64,000 nt of DNA from Ptiloglossa arizonensis (taxonomy: Eukaryota; Arthropoda; Insecta; Hymenoptera; Colletidae), in NCBI RefSeq assembly GCF_051014685.1, contig NC_135058.1, forward strand, positions 10,666,811-10,730,810. Reading direction: 5' to 3'. The position numbers were made by a program, and so were the translations under genes. Under the pieces are notes generated by a model that was not told the DNA's origin, searched no databases, and saw only the letters and a list, made by a program, of their open reading frames with translations. This document shows, piece after piece, positions 12,251-24,179 of the stretch; the stretch's first letter is position 1, and each line of letters begins with the position of its first letter.

Positions 12251-12355
12251 CTATACAACTTGTAATTTTAATTTTGTAGGTTGAAGAATACTCCACTGTA
12301 CCAGAGTATTGAAAAGGCGGGACATTTTTTAACCCTCTGTGCATCGAAGAGTTAA
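12131..12355. mobile_element. piggyBac-like MITE with TTAA ends
   Basis: The left end reads TTAACTCTTTGGGGCACGG. The right end, read on the opposite strand, is TTAACTCTTCGATGCACAG. The shared TTAACTCTT and GCAC bases, plus TTAA at each boundary, fit piggyBac-type target specificity. The element is about 225 bp and has no transposase. The right end is itself a near-palindrome between two TTAA sites (12329 and 12352). The left end is duplicated 168 bp upstream, so the true ancestral boundary could be 11963. Family assignment rests on the TTAA rule and the terminal form only. Confidence 0.5.
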
Positions 12356-12799
12356 CAGGTACGCTAGCATCTATTAACCCCGACGCGATCGAACCGGTTC
12401 GGTCGAATTTATGTTTACGTTTCTCGACATCGACTGTTGTCATTGGGCGGGAATACACCGTTCCAGCCGGCCACCGAATGTAATTTCAACGATGCACCGC
12501 GTCATTATTGTCTAGCCTTGCGATCCTGCGCAATACCGGTATGGCGGGGCGCCTCGGTTGGGCCTCGCGGCGGAATTTCGAAATACACTCGGTCGGTCGT
12601 GAACCGATACGGCTTCCTTTGTTTCGACAGGGCGTCACGTTTTCCGCGTGCAATTTTACGCAAGTAGCGTGCGTTTCTATTGTGCGTTTAATTGATATTC
12701 TCGCAGTCACGCGTTCATTGTACTGCGATTTGTAGGTTAGGTTTTTACGCGGGCATCGCCGATACCTCGCGTTTCATTCGATGTTGCGTTTTCAGCTGT

Positions 12800-13190
12800 A
12801 GCTTGGTTGCATTTGTGGTTGCGGTTGTTGCGATTGTTGTCGTCGAGATGGTTCGATGATTATGATTGTCATGGTCGTTGTAGTTGCGATTGTAGTCATA
12901 ATGGTTGTTTTTATCGTTGTATTGTAGTTAAGACTACTGGTATAATAGTTAATATACGTCTTTGCGTAATAGTTACGATTGTCGTCGTAATGGTTGTCTT
13001 TGTCGTTGTATTATAGTTACAATCGCGATCACGGTGAATGTCATTGTCTTTGTAATTATAATTATCGTCGTAATTTTAACCGTAGCTATCATTATCGTTG
13101 TGTTTTAGTTACGATTGTCACCACGATGACTACGGTTGTCACTATTGCTACGATCGTCGTAGTTCTCCGTTGTTGTTTTCGTTGTCGCTC
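12800..13190. repeat. Degenerate GTT/GTC/ATT-rich tandem array
   Basis: TAGTTACGATTGTCGTCGTA-type segments recur at about 12870, 12970 and 13107 within sequence built from imperfect trinucleotides. The open frames across it are Cys/Tyr/Val/Ser-rich and simply reflect the repeat. Confidence 0.7.
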
Positions 13191-13199
13191 TTTTTTACC

Positions 13200-16100
13200 T
13201 CTATTGCTACGATACTCGTCAGTCTCGTATATCCCATCTGTACGGAGCGAAGAGTTCAAGATACGATGAATCGCTACACGTCATTCATCGAGCGTTTTTT
13301 TAACACAGAAGGATTTTCGAGGAGGTTTATTTACTTAGTATCCTGTCGAAGCAGCGTCGGCAATCCTCTTAATTAGAGAGTCTGGCGCAAAATATCAGCG
13401 GCTCCTATTAAAACGTGTACGTACACCGTTGCTTTTCGAGTATCACTTGGTCGAACGATAAGTGAGTTTGAAGCTCGAAAACGTAAGTGCGTGTTTCCGA
13501 GAACCAGAATTATACCGAAATGTTATTAGGAAGAGCTGATTTCCATGAGCGGATCAAACTGTAAAGCTCCGTGGAATACTTTGCGCGCTGTATTAGTTCC
13601 GACTTTGGCTGAAAACAGTCAAGTTTATTTAAATGAGAATGCGAGGAATACTCGTCCTTATCGTGCGACGATATATTCCACTCTTGGAGGGTACACGGAA
13701 TACGCGATATATACGACGTTTACAATTTCATTAGCAAATTGCACTATTTGAATACGCTTCGGAAGGTTTTGCAACGGTGATTTCGGTTTTCAAGACGGAG
13801 AACGAATCCGAGTATGAATCGACTGGAAGAATTCACGACAGAGACTCTGAAATATCTCTAGAATATTATTATCACGATCGTACTTCGAAGTTCGCGGAAG
13901 AATCGATGGAAAAAAATTCCAATTACTCGAAAATCTGATTTCAAATACCGTTCAAAATCGAGATAATTAAATTCAGCAAAAAAAGAAAAGAAATTCAACA
14001 GTAACGTCAAACTTCCGACAAAATTAATTTCAACTCGACCTTGTCGAGTCATTAATCATTGATCCACCTCTCTGTACCCGCCAAGTATGCTACTCGCTCC
14101 TTAAATTTGACAAAAAAATATCCGAAATCGATTCGGAAGCGATCTGGGGCCCTCGACATCGAGCACAATCGTTACCACTCCTCTCGAAACGTCGAAGATG
14201 ATCTTCGAGACGATGACGAGCAAAAATACACGCGGATGTTCAGCCAAAAAATTCGACGAGCCTAACCCAGACCCGGAGACTCGTACCGTGAAGCGATCGG
14301 TTCTCGGAAGGTGTTCTCTCGCGTTTCGTCCCGAGTGAAATTAAAATCTTTCGCAGAAAGCGGCGGAGGAGCCCAGTTGTTGGGTACGAGAAGAGGGTAG
14401 GGGAGGTGAGGGGGCAAGGGGCGGCGCGAAGTTTCGGCTTATCCGCGGTAATCGCGACCACGTTTTTGGGCCCCATAAATCTCATTATCGCGACAGTTTT
14501 TGGCCCGCGGCGCTACGCTCTGCCCTTCCCCCTTTTTTCTGTTCGCTCGGCTCTCAACCCTTTCACGGGGCACGTTTCCCCCGTCCCCCTGGTTACACGT
14601 GAACGAAAAACACGATTCTGTCGGCGTGTCCGCAGGAAACCGCTCAGAAATTCGTCTTCCTCGGGCGCGCTCGCGGTTGCTATCACATTATCTTCCCCTG
14701 TCCTTCGAAACTCGACGCTTCTCGCGAATTCTTCCCGGGCGGCATCGGCACAAAGGCGTCCCGTTTCGCAGCTGGTAATTACCAGCCAGGCCCCCCGAAT
14801 CCTCGTTCTTTTTTCGAGGCCGTGGCGCAGCTACCAGAACCACCGTGCCCCGGCCGCGAGAAGAATCGTTGCGAAAAAAGCTGCGCCTTTAAATCTGCGC
14901 CGCGTGACCGTGTAATCGCCCGGACCATTCGGTACAACGCCGGCTCTCTCGACCAAAAAGATACCAGACCGGCCGAAAATATCCAAGGTCCTCGCGAATC
15001 GAACCGTTTTCGACAACTTTTCGTCGAGCTCGTTGCAACAGTTCGTGATTCCAAGTCGTTATGTAGCCGCTTCGCGTGTACGGTGGACGTGGGTCGAAAT
15101 TGTGGGAAGAATTCTTTCAGCGATAATAAGTCGAAAATGTGGAATAGAGGTTTTTCGTATCGGGCTTTGCTTTCGAGAAAATTCAATTCGAATATTCTTG
15201 GAGTATGCGTGAATTTGACTGTGTTGTGCGATATCTTGGCCAATAATTTTTTTCACGCGGAGTTTTGCTTTCGAGTAAATTGATTTTAAATATTGCCGAT
15301 TTATACGGTGGACTTTGGCTACACTATGAATTACGGACAACATTTTAGACAGTTGTATCACTTTACGCGTATACGATCGCGTTTACCCCGTACACGATTC
15401 AGAAATCGATAAGGTCGAATAAAGTGCGAGATATACGTGGAAATGAATCAATTCGTTACGCGAGAAATTGACGATAGCGAATGGTCGTTCGCTCGGTGCA
15501 CAGCTGTCTTCGTTTTATCGATGCACCGAGTCTCGGTACTCACGAATTCTTTATCGATCGAACGTCGCGCAGATCTTTCGTACGGCGTACGATAACGATC
15601 CTCGATATTTTCCACGGTCTCTCGTATTTTATCGAACGATGTCGATCGCGAAGCCGTGGAGTCTTAATTCGGTAAAATTTGCACCTATTCGTCTCCTCTT
15701 TATTCTCGATCGATTCACGGTAACGGTGACAAACAACTTGACCCCGTTACGACGAAGACATTGCGACAACATCGGTGAAAACAAAGTAACTCCGCGCCAG
15801 CACGGTTTATTTACCAACTTCTCGTCTTATTTTCGATGCCTCGATGCGCTCTCGAAGTTTCTTCGTTGGAACACGAAACGCAACGTGCATTATCTAAAAT
15901 TCATTTTTAGTCCGCCTCCGCGAGCCAAAGCCGAACAAATAACCAGACTTCGGAAACTTTTACAAGCTATTGTATCCGTTTTACTTATTTTCGTTTCTCT
16001 TTTTCTTTTTTCTTTTTTTTTTTTTGTTCGTTCAACGATCGTATTCACCGTAACAAAACGAAATGCAAATTCTTGAAAACATACTCGCGAAGAGGAAAGC

Positions 16101-18370
16101 GGAACGAGAAAGAAAGAAGAATACAGACGCCGGTTAGGCGACGAGATTTTTCAACGAATCGCTATCTTACCATCTAACCCTGGACTTCTATATGTATATT
16201 TCATGTACGATGTAACTTCCGTTTTGTTAATATCGATAAACGATAATTTCGATTATCGTGATACCGCTAGCTGTACACAGTTCTAACCACCGCCTCGTCG
16301 TATCCTTTTTCTTCTGTTTTGTACAATACGTAAGTTCGTCAATGGCGCATAATACCGAGCTCGTGATAAATTCTTTCCCTCGTCATTTCAATAACAAGCG
16401 AAGTCCCGACGATCCGGTGTCATCGCATACGCGACTCACGAGTCGAGCGATAACAATCGCGTGTCGCCGTAGGCACGACGCAAGATCGCGAGGGGTTAAT
16501 GACATCTTCGCAGCGTGTTCGTAAAGAGAATAATTTCGAAACTCACCGTACACTTCTCCGTTGGAATTTCCAAGAAACTCAACGTACACCCCCTTACGCG
16601 TGGGATCACGCCCGACTATCGGAGAAATTCGTAAATTTTTCATACGCGATAAGGGACCGGGACATCTAGACGTTATACATATTCGATGCGGGCATACAGA
16701 TACACAGAAATATAAAGGCGACGCGTTCGTACGGTATTTTTTATGAATATTCGAACACGTCGGTCTTCGGTTTCGACCAAAGCATTCTTCCCTTTGACAG
16801 CTTTACGAAGAAGCTTTGACTTACCGTGGACTTGTGCGTGCACTCGGCGAGTATGCAGTTGCACCGAACCTATTACGGCTCGTATTTCGATCTCGAAACG
16901 CGTTCGTTGACGCGAAAGAATTTTTCGAACGTATCGACGAATATTTCGAAACCGCGCTATATTTTACCTACAGAGAATATTCGCGTTATTCGCGATCGAT
17001 GTATACCGCGCAAATTGTATTTATTGCACGTCCAAGTTAAACGTTGGTTAAATATTGTAAAACCATTTTAACGTTGCGTCACAGGTGATGGCTGGGATTC
17101 GATCAATGTCATATATTTTCGTAGTTGAAAAATATTAAATATCGCATCGCGAGGCGATAATTGCCAAGTCGAAAATATTCCAGTAGAGTTTCAATAACCG
17201 AGAAATTTGTTAGAGAAATTAAAATTTCCGGAAATTTGTAAAATTCTAGTATCCGTGAAACGCAAATTACTCAATAACAGTATATTTTCCACGACCTGAA
17301 ACACCAAAGTATTTAACCGAATATTTTCAATAAGACTTAAATTCTGGAGTATCAATATTTCGAGGGATTGTGAGATCCGTGATCTATGGAACGCAAATAA
17401 TCGATCGATGGAAGATTTTCGTCGAAGAATCTAAAAAAAAACATCGAACATCGACGCAACGTTTCAACGATTGCGAAACTCCCGATGGATTCGATAAGTG
17501 CAAACCTCCGAGCATCGTAACACGCGGAACAACGAAACGTTGACTGAAATCACGAACCGTTGAGCAACGGCCAGGTACGTACATTCAGGAATCGAACTCC
17601 GTGCACGAGAATAAGGCGGATCGTTGTAGAAACGACGTACGAGAATTCTGGACGCTTCTGCTCCGTTAAATCGCTAGTTCGAAACCGCGAGACTCAACGG
17701 TTCAAAGATTCGCGCGCGCTGTTAAAAGTGGCATCTCGCTCGAGCACGTTGACTTTTCACGATCGTACATCACTTCTGCCACGCGAAGCCCCAGCTGCAA
17801 AAAAGACCGAGGGATACGTCGCGCCGGAACGTGACGCCATTGTACGCAAAACTGTGAAAGATTATCCATCCGCGTACACGCCGCGGCGCATTGTTCCCCA
17901 TTTGTTATGACGTGACTGCAATCCGCGTGACGCGCTCCTACTGTATTTTCGCCGCAATGAAAATTCTGTGGCCCGTGATAAGGACGAACGCCCTGGCAAT
18001 CAAAGGGGCGAATGAAAAGGCGTCGGAGCGAGCTGGAATGTCGATTGTCCGAACGGTTTAAAGGCCGCAGTAATTTATTTCCTCGTTTACCTTCGTTTCC
18101 CTTTTTTTTTTTCACCGCCACGTTGGTTTATGCGCGGACCGTACAATACAACGAGAATGCAACGGGACTGGATTAAAGTAAAAGTACGGGAAAGACTTCC
18201 ACTGTCCGTACACTCTAAATATCGAGTGTTCTGCTAGCGAGACGTATCCGTGTGGAGTATTCTTTGCTGGTAGAAATTTTCAGTGACTATTGAAACCGTA
18301 TGGACATTTTCCGGAACTGTAGGAATTGGAACAGACATAGGATTGGAAAATGAGGAGAGGATGCGTGAAA
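13200..18370. other. No supported gene; GC-rich patch and simple runs
   Basis: A GC-rich segment at about 14370-14930 is open in several frames on both strands, which is a composition effect. A 202-codon frame (plus, 15468-16076) ends in a T-rich tract with 13 consecutive T at 16013-16025 and has no domain. A diverged duplication is present at about 15070-15340: TTTGCTTTCGAG occurs at 15165 and 15263, and ACGGTGGAC near 15079 and 15308. Confidence 0.45.
14395..14421 (+). other. G-quadruplex motif, plus strand
   Basis: Four G runs (3, 4, 5 and 4 bases) are separated by loops of 2, 6 and 3 bases, matching the canonical pattern. It sits at the left edge of the GC-rich patch. Confidence 0.7.
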
Positions 18371-18380
18371 TTGAGGGGAA

Positions 18381-18575
18381 AGTATTTTCAGAAAATGGTT
18401 ACTGGGATAGGTGTGAATGTCAGGATTAAAAATGTCTTCGTTAACTTCTCGAGCTTACATTTGGAGTAGTATTCTCGAGTATTTTCAGATAACAGTCATT
18501 GGGAAGGTACGAATATTGGGATTAAAAATGTCTTTGTCAAGCTCTCGAGCTCGACACTCATGTATTGCACCGAAT
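18381..18575. repeat. 97-bp tandem duplication
   Basis: AGTATTTTCAGA begins each copy at 18381 and 18478, and both carry GGATTAAAAATGTCTT followed by CTCTCGAGCT or CTTCTCGAGCT. Two copies are clear. Confidence 0.75.
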
Positions 18576-18579
18576 TGAG

Positions 18580-21280
18580 AACTTCTTTAGCTGTCTACTC
18601 TGGTGCAATATATTTCTGTGTTCACGAACGACACTTCAACGTCCAAAGTGGGCGTACTCGATGCGTTCACTTGGATATGACAAATTTAAAAGTCACAAGA
18701 ACAGTCAACGAACGGTCGTCGTGTTCGAGGAGCTAAAAATCTTCGAATCATTTGTATCGTTGCAAAAAGGATATACATGGTCGAGGATAGAAAAAGAATA
18801 TTGTTCCAAGAAGACTTCCACTTCCAATTGCACTTCCTGCTAAGCGAGTGCATCCCTCACTTGTCAACACGATGCAACGGACGAGATTCACGTGCAAGTA
18901 TCGAGGTTCAACTAACCCCTACCATCGTCTCAAAATAATTAACGTTTATGTTATTTTAAATGAAATATGTAACGATCGAAAGTTCAAGAAACGAGTATTT
19001 TGTTACCCTTGAAGAAAATTTCCTTATCTACGAAAACATTTATCATTAAAGCATAATTTTTTCCAAAGTCATTTTCTAACGAAAATTCAACCCTCAACCT
19101 TGTACAAATTTACAATATCGCGCGAAACACTACATAACGAGCAAAAAGATATAACCACCTGTAAAAAAAATAAAAACATCCAGGGCCATGAAATCTCATA
19201 AAAAAATAACCTTGGAAAAAATCCTGTTCCTCTATTACACGTAAACTTCGAAATAATCTAACTTCGTCTCGACGGGCTTTTTCACGGAGCTATAAATAAC
19301 GGAGATATTCAAGGTGGACAAAGTCGTTTCTCCATCCGGTATAAGTGCAAAAAGATCGCAAAAACAATGTAGACCGTTGTGGCCTAACATCGGAGTATGC
19401 CAGCAATTTTCGAAGATTTATGCGCACCGCGTGCTTGACCCTCGAGACGGCCAGCTACTAGAACATAGAACAATAGATCCACTCAGAAACTCGCAGCAGA
19501 CCAGCACGACACCTATAAAATTCTATTCAATGAGATCACTATCCGGAGTCTGCAGACGCATTCCTATCGTCCAATAAACTTCTTCGGTATGACAGCAATA
19601 AGTGTCGTGCAAACGTATCGTTAGAAATCACTGTTCATCGACATCGCCGATCGTAAACATTCGAATCTCCGGGGGAGCAGTTTAAACAATGTCTCGCGCG
19701 AAACGGAAGCTCTTGTATAATTCCATTATACGCTACACTTTGTAATTCGTTTCTGCAATACCCTGCATCTAAGATCGTATCGCAGACTGCACGGTCAACT
19801 GCATCGGAATGCCACGATGCACCGTATCCCTGTTTCGTTAATTAGAAACAGACAGAAATCACGGTAACAACGATTAAACACGGATCCTTCGTATTCCGTC
19901 TTGAATGTGGACCTGTCGTCGCTAATCGTACATTAGGATCATGAGTTTCGAGTACGAACCCGTTGCAACACCAGAAACTCCAACACGGAACAACGTCGTG
20001 TACCCCGGTACACTGTCCGAAGTACACGAGATAATGTATCTCACCTTCAAGAAGTGACTCGACCACGGCGAAATCCTTTGTCGGGTTATTCCGGTATTCT
20101 CCCGACAATACCGCCAGCGACTCGTTGAAACGATTCCCGGACAAAGGTTTCGCTCGGTTAATAATTGAGAACCGATTGGATACGCTGGCGTAACCTGTTG
20201 CTGAACGAATCAACCGTCCCGCGCGAGCCATCAAAATAAACAAATCCACGCTGAAAGCAAAAATCACCTAATCGCGGAAGTAAATTCATATTTTTCCAAC
20301 CTCCGAGCATTCACCGATCCCTAACCGTAGACTCGAGAGGTCTCGGGAGATCGAAAAGAACCAAACCCTCGGATCTGCGTATCGAGTGACTACATCTAGA
20401 ACACGATTCTCAAGATCTGTCAATAGACGTTACCTTCTCTCGCGATCAATAGACACACATATACCACCTGCTAAACGATCCAAGCGGTACAAACACAAAG
20501 GAATAACAATAAATGATAAAAACGAAATAACCGATGGTCGCACGCGTGACACGTTAGCCTCTTTGTTCCACGGTGCAAACGAACGATGACGTTCATCGAT
20601 CGAAAGAGTCCGCAAACTCGCGCTTTAGGAGGGTCGAAGCAGACAGGTTCTCGCTCCCTTTCTCGGTGACGCGAATCGGGCCGCCTTATCGACTACGCTT
20701 CGCGTGGCGACGCGATCAATCGGGCTAGGAGATTCCACGGGAGCAGGGTTGATTCCACGACCACCCCGGATTTTCGGTCGAAAAGAGAGCGAACGACAGT
20801 TGCACAGACGAGCGGATTCGCAAACAGACGGGCCGGGAACAGGACCCCCGCGGTCCTTTGATTCGACGCGAACGCGATTTCCCTGATCGACGTCAAGTGC
20901 AGACACTCCTTCGATGCTCCTGACGTGTAAACGGAAGCCGTCAAGGACCCTCTGGGAAACGTTCGCGATCGACGATCCGCTCCAACGGCGACGTTACACG
21001 CGCGCGTGTAAGCGTTTCAACGGTTTTCGGGGAGAGAAGACCCTACGAGGGAAGAGAACGGCGATCGAACACCCAACTATTGTCAAACGAAAATAAACCC
21101 CGGGGTAATCTAGCTTGATCGAATCTCCGTGAAGATCGATTTCGAGTTACCGTCTCGATGAAATATCGATTGCACCGTAGGTGATAAATCACTGTGAAAA
21201 TTCATCCCGAGAATTGGAAAAACACGTCCCGAGGACGTGGCTTCGTGAATCGTGAGACAAAGATGAGTCAATTTGTAATC
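18580..21280. other. No supported gene or element
   Basis: The sequence is AT-rich to about 19300 and CpG-rich at 20600-21100. Short frames (for example plus 19314-19577 and minus 19842-20267) lack domains and convincing splice context. A TATA-like CTATAAATAA at about 19290 has no supporting feature. Confidence 0.45.
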
Positions 21281-21284
21281 AGAT

Positions 21285-21765
21285 TTGTGTGCTTTCTACG
21301 GGAAAATTCTTGGAGAACTATATACTGGTTTATACAAATTTATACCTAGGGTAAAAATGTAAGGTAACGTTTTTTTTCCGGTGATTGTATGGCTATCTGT
21401 GGACGTTAGTCCGTGCGTGTAGACCCCGATTCGACGGGCGTTTCGAGTTAGACGTTAGTGCTTTTTTCGGAAAATTCTCCGATAATCGTAGCTAATCCAC
21501 GCGTAGAAAATACAAACAATATCTACGCGTAGATAAATGGTTTCGGTAGATTTCAAGCGTACCTGTGAGTCCGAGTCCGTGCGTGTAGACCCCGACGATT
21601 CAATGCACGTCTGTTTCGAGTCAGATTTTTATTCTTCCTACGGGCAATTCTCCGAGAACTTTACGTTGGCGAAGTCACGCGTTGTAACATTTCCTGGAAC
21701 ATTCCAAGCGCGAGTATCCATGGGTGCGAGTCCGTGCGCGTAGACCCCGATTTGGCACAATGGCG
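21285..21765. repeat. Three-copy tandem repeat (155-166 bp) with a conserved core
   Basis: The core AGTCCGTGCGTGTAGACCCC appears near 21408, 21574 and 21729, with one base changed in the third copy. A second shared block resembling ACGGGAAAATTCTCCGAGAA precedes each core at variable distance. The sequence between the blocks has diverged much more than the core. Confidence 0.75.
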
Positions 21766-21769
21766 GCCT

Positions 21770-23230
21770 ACAGTTCTCGGGTCGAGCACGTGTGCGCGGG
21801 CCAACTACTTCGTTTTTTCTTTTTATCGTTATCAATGAGAGAGACTATTGACATCGATCGTCGCAGATTCGAGCGAGCAACGCGAACCTCGATCCACTTA
21901 GGTCGCGAAATGACACGCGTTTGAGAAACCCTCGACGGTCCGTCAAATTGCTTCGCTCCGTGTTCGTCGTTGCGAGTCCGTAGCTATCCGCAATCAAAGT
22001 AAATTGCCCATATTGCCTCCGTCGAGATTGGTTCGCGGACCTACGATAACCGGGGATACTTTTCAGAGACTTTCTCGTACGGCTGCGAGCTTCTAAATTC
22101 TTTGCACCGATCGTTCCGTATGCAACGACAAGCATCACCGGCCGCATAGCTAATCGGGAGCTGAAAGCGTTCAACGACGGTCGAGCTCTCGTTGCAAAGA
22201 GTACTCGGTACTCGTTTCGCGAGATTCTCATACCCGTTTCGTTAACGCCCTTGTCGGCGTCTGTAACGCGATCATCGACTTCCTCTCTCCGCTCATTGGG
22301 CGCTTCTCCGTCTCGGCGACCAGTCTACCCGGGTGTCTTTTCAACAAGTTCGCTCGTTCAGCTGCTCACGTACTCGGACGAGGTTAATCGCTATTTGACC
22401 CAATTTTATCCTCGCGCCTTAACGCGACACAGAGAACAATGGAGACTTTAACGTCATATCTGGCCGCTCCCCGTTCGGTTAATTCGCCTTGCGGGATCAC
22501 CCACCCCTCCTAATGCTTCGCCCAATTCACGGATTTCGGGCTAATGAGCGCGCGAATTACGGATTGTCTTTGGTCTCCACCTTCCGGTTGTACTTCCTCC
22601 GTTTCCGGGGGATGCTCTTAATTGCAATTAGTCTAACGTTCGGTGGGGTCCACGCGCTTGCCTCGAATCTCAAAGGCGTAGCGACGTTTCTCGATCAATT
22701 TTAACAGACGGTGCGCCACTGCGCGATTCACCGATCGTCGCCCACGGTAGTCGCAAGGAAAATATTCGTACAATCGATACGTACTTGAAAATCGGAAGTA
22801 ACGTCAGATGGTACACTCTCGATTCCCTGGTTTCGCTCGGGGTACTCGTTTCGCTCGCAACGGGTATGCAAATATTCGTTTGATTCCATTACGCGTCCAG
22901 TTAGGGTTAAAATTGATTCCGATGCGAGGAGAGTGACCCGGATGGAGTCTGCACGGTGTTTATCGACGGTTGATGCATCGTTTCGTTTTTACGGCCGCGA
23001 GACCTTCCAATAAGAAGCGCCGCCGAAAACGCACGCGAGAACGACACCGTTGTCCCGATCACGGGAGGCAAAAGTGGTACCGTGTACGCTCGATCGTTCG
23101 CCGGGCGATAAAACGCAAACAATGGCGTCCAATTTGACATCGATGGTTCGAGGGATCGGTGGCGTGCGATTTAATTTGCGTCCCTCGGACATTGCCGTGG
23201 GCACGATCGCGTTTCATCTACGGGCGCCTT
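21770..23230. other. No supported gene
   Basis: This is CpG-rich sequence with overlapping short frames on both strands. I see no repeat unit, element end or conserved motif. Confidence 0.45.
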
Positions 23231-23239
23231 TGATACCCT

Positions 23240-24010
23240 CGGGAGTGGGTCGGTTAGGTGGTACGGGGGGGTCTGGGTTCCCCTCGGGCCCGGGGCACGG
23301 CCGATTCTTCTCGCGGAGGGTGGGGAGAGGCAACGGTCGGTCGTCTTTCGGGGGAAAGGTGCGCGCTCGCTTTCGAGGCCGGCCAATTAATTTCTCCGGC
23401 CGCGGCTTATCGAGATTCTTCGACGATGGCCCGGAGCGTTCGCGTTCGCGTTTCGCTCGCTAGCGTCGAGGTTTATTCCTGGCGGCGGTGGCGGCGGCGG
23501 TGAACACGAAGACGGGAAGAAATAGAAGTATAGGGGAGCAAAGGAGAAATGGCGGTGGTTCGGAGGGGGGACGGGTGGACGGGAGGAGTAGGGGGAGAGG
23601 AAGGTAGGAAGAGAGGCTGTTGGCAGTGGAGGAAGAAGGGCCTACTCTCGCCGGGGCACCGCACGAACGGTCGTAGAGGCGAGGTCAACGTTCTTCGGAG
23701 GTGCATTGCCTCGGGGGGGCCAGAAAAGGAGAGGAAAAGGTTCTCCGCGGCCGGAGAGCCGGTGCGCCAAGGGCAGCGGGCGAAACGAAGACGCAGAACG
23801 AGAAGATGATAGGCAAAAACGAAGACCGCGAGCACACGCCGCTCTGGAAGGAACGGAACGGACCGGACCGGACGGGGGAGCGAGAGAGCCCACGATGGGA
23901 AGAGAGATAAACAAGAAGAAGAGGAATGGCGGACCGACCGACCGACCGACCGACCGAACGGGAGGAGAGAGAACCAGCCTGGCCGGAGCGGCAGGTGCAA
24001 CGGGCAAACC
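23240..24010. other. GC-rich, purine-rich segment with GACC microsatellite
   Basis: The plus strand is G- and then GA-rich over several hundred bases. It includes a six-copy GACC tract at about 23932-23955 and the G-quadruplex at 23565-23595. Such tracts occur in promoters and 5' untranslated exons, but I see no clear initiator or TATA. Long frames on both strands (for example minus 23473-24048) are low-complexity Ser/Pro/Arg or Gly/Arg stretches caused by composition. Confidence 0.5.
23565..23595 (+). other. G-quadruplex motif, plus strand
   Basis: G runs of 6, 3, 3 and 5 bases are separated by loops of 2, 5 and 7 bases. The motif lies in the GA-rich segment. Confidence 0.7.
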
Positions 24011-24018
24011 GCGAGGGG

Positions 24019-24174
24019 ATGCAACGTTATGAGGATGCGGATTCCCATAATTGCGCCTGGATCATCGACTTACGACCGGATTTCGATCCGAGTCTTCCCC
24101 GAACGGGAGAAGAATGGAGTTTCTATCCGGTGCCGGACGGTTCTTCGCCGTCCGAAAATTGCCTCTCCGTCTAA
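24019..24174 (+). CDS. Weak candidate short coding segment
   Basis: A frame of 51 codons starts at an ATG after the purine-rich tract and ends at TAA. The peptide has balanced, acidic composition with Trp, Tyr and Pro-Asp pairs, which differs from the low-complexity frame leading into it. The position just downstream of a GC-rich segment would suit a first coding exon or an upstream open frame. I recognise no family, and the frame is short enough to be chance. Confidence 0.15.
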   Translation: MQRYEDADSHNCAWIIDLRPDFDPSLPRTGEEWSFYPVPDGSSPSENCLSV

Positions 24175-24179
24175 CCCTC

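Noticed and set aside
12437..12735. Overlapping short frames beside the TTAA element
   Set aside because: No transposase similarity visible; CpG-rich chance frames.
15468..16076. 202-codon frame on the plus strand
   Set aside because: Ends in a T-run that gives an artificial Phe-rich tail, and has no domain.
17575..17650. Possible tRNA on the minus strand from a GAGTTCGATTCCTG-like block
   Set aside because: No pairing acceptor stem, D-arm or anticodon arm can be built around it.
23473..24048. 191-codon minus-strand frame with Ser/Pro/Leu runs
   Set aside because: It is the complement of a purine-rich low-complexity tract.
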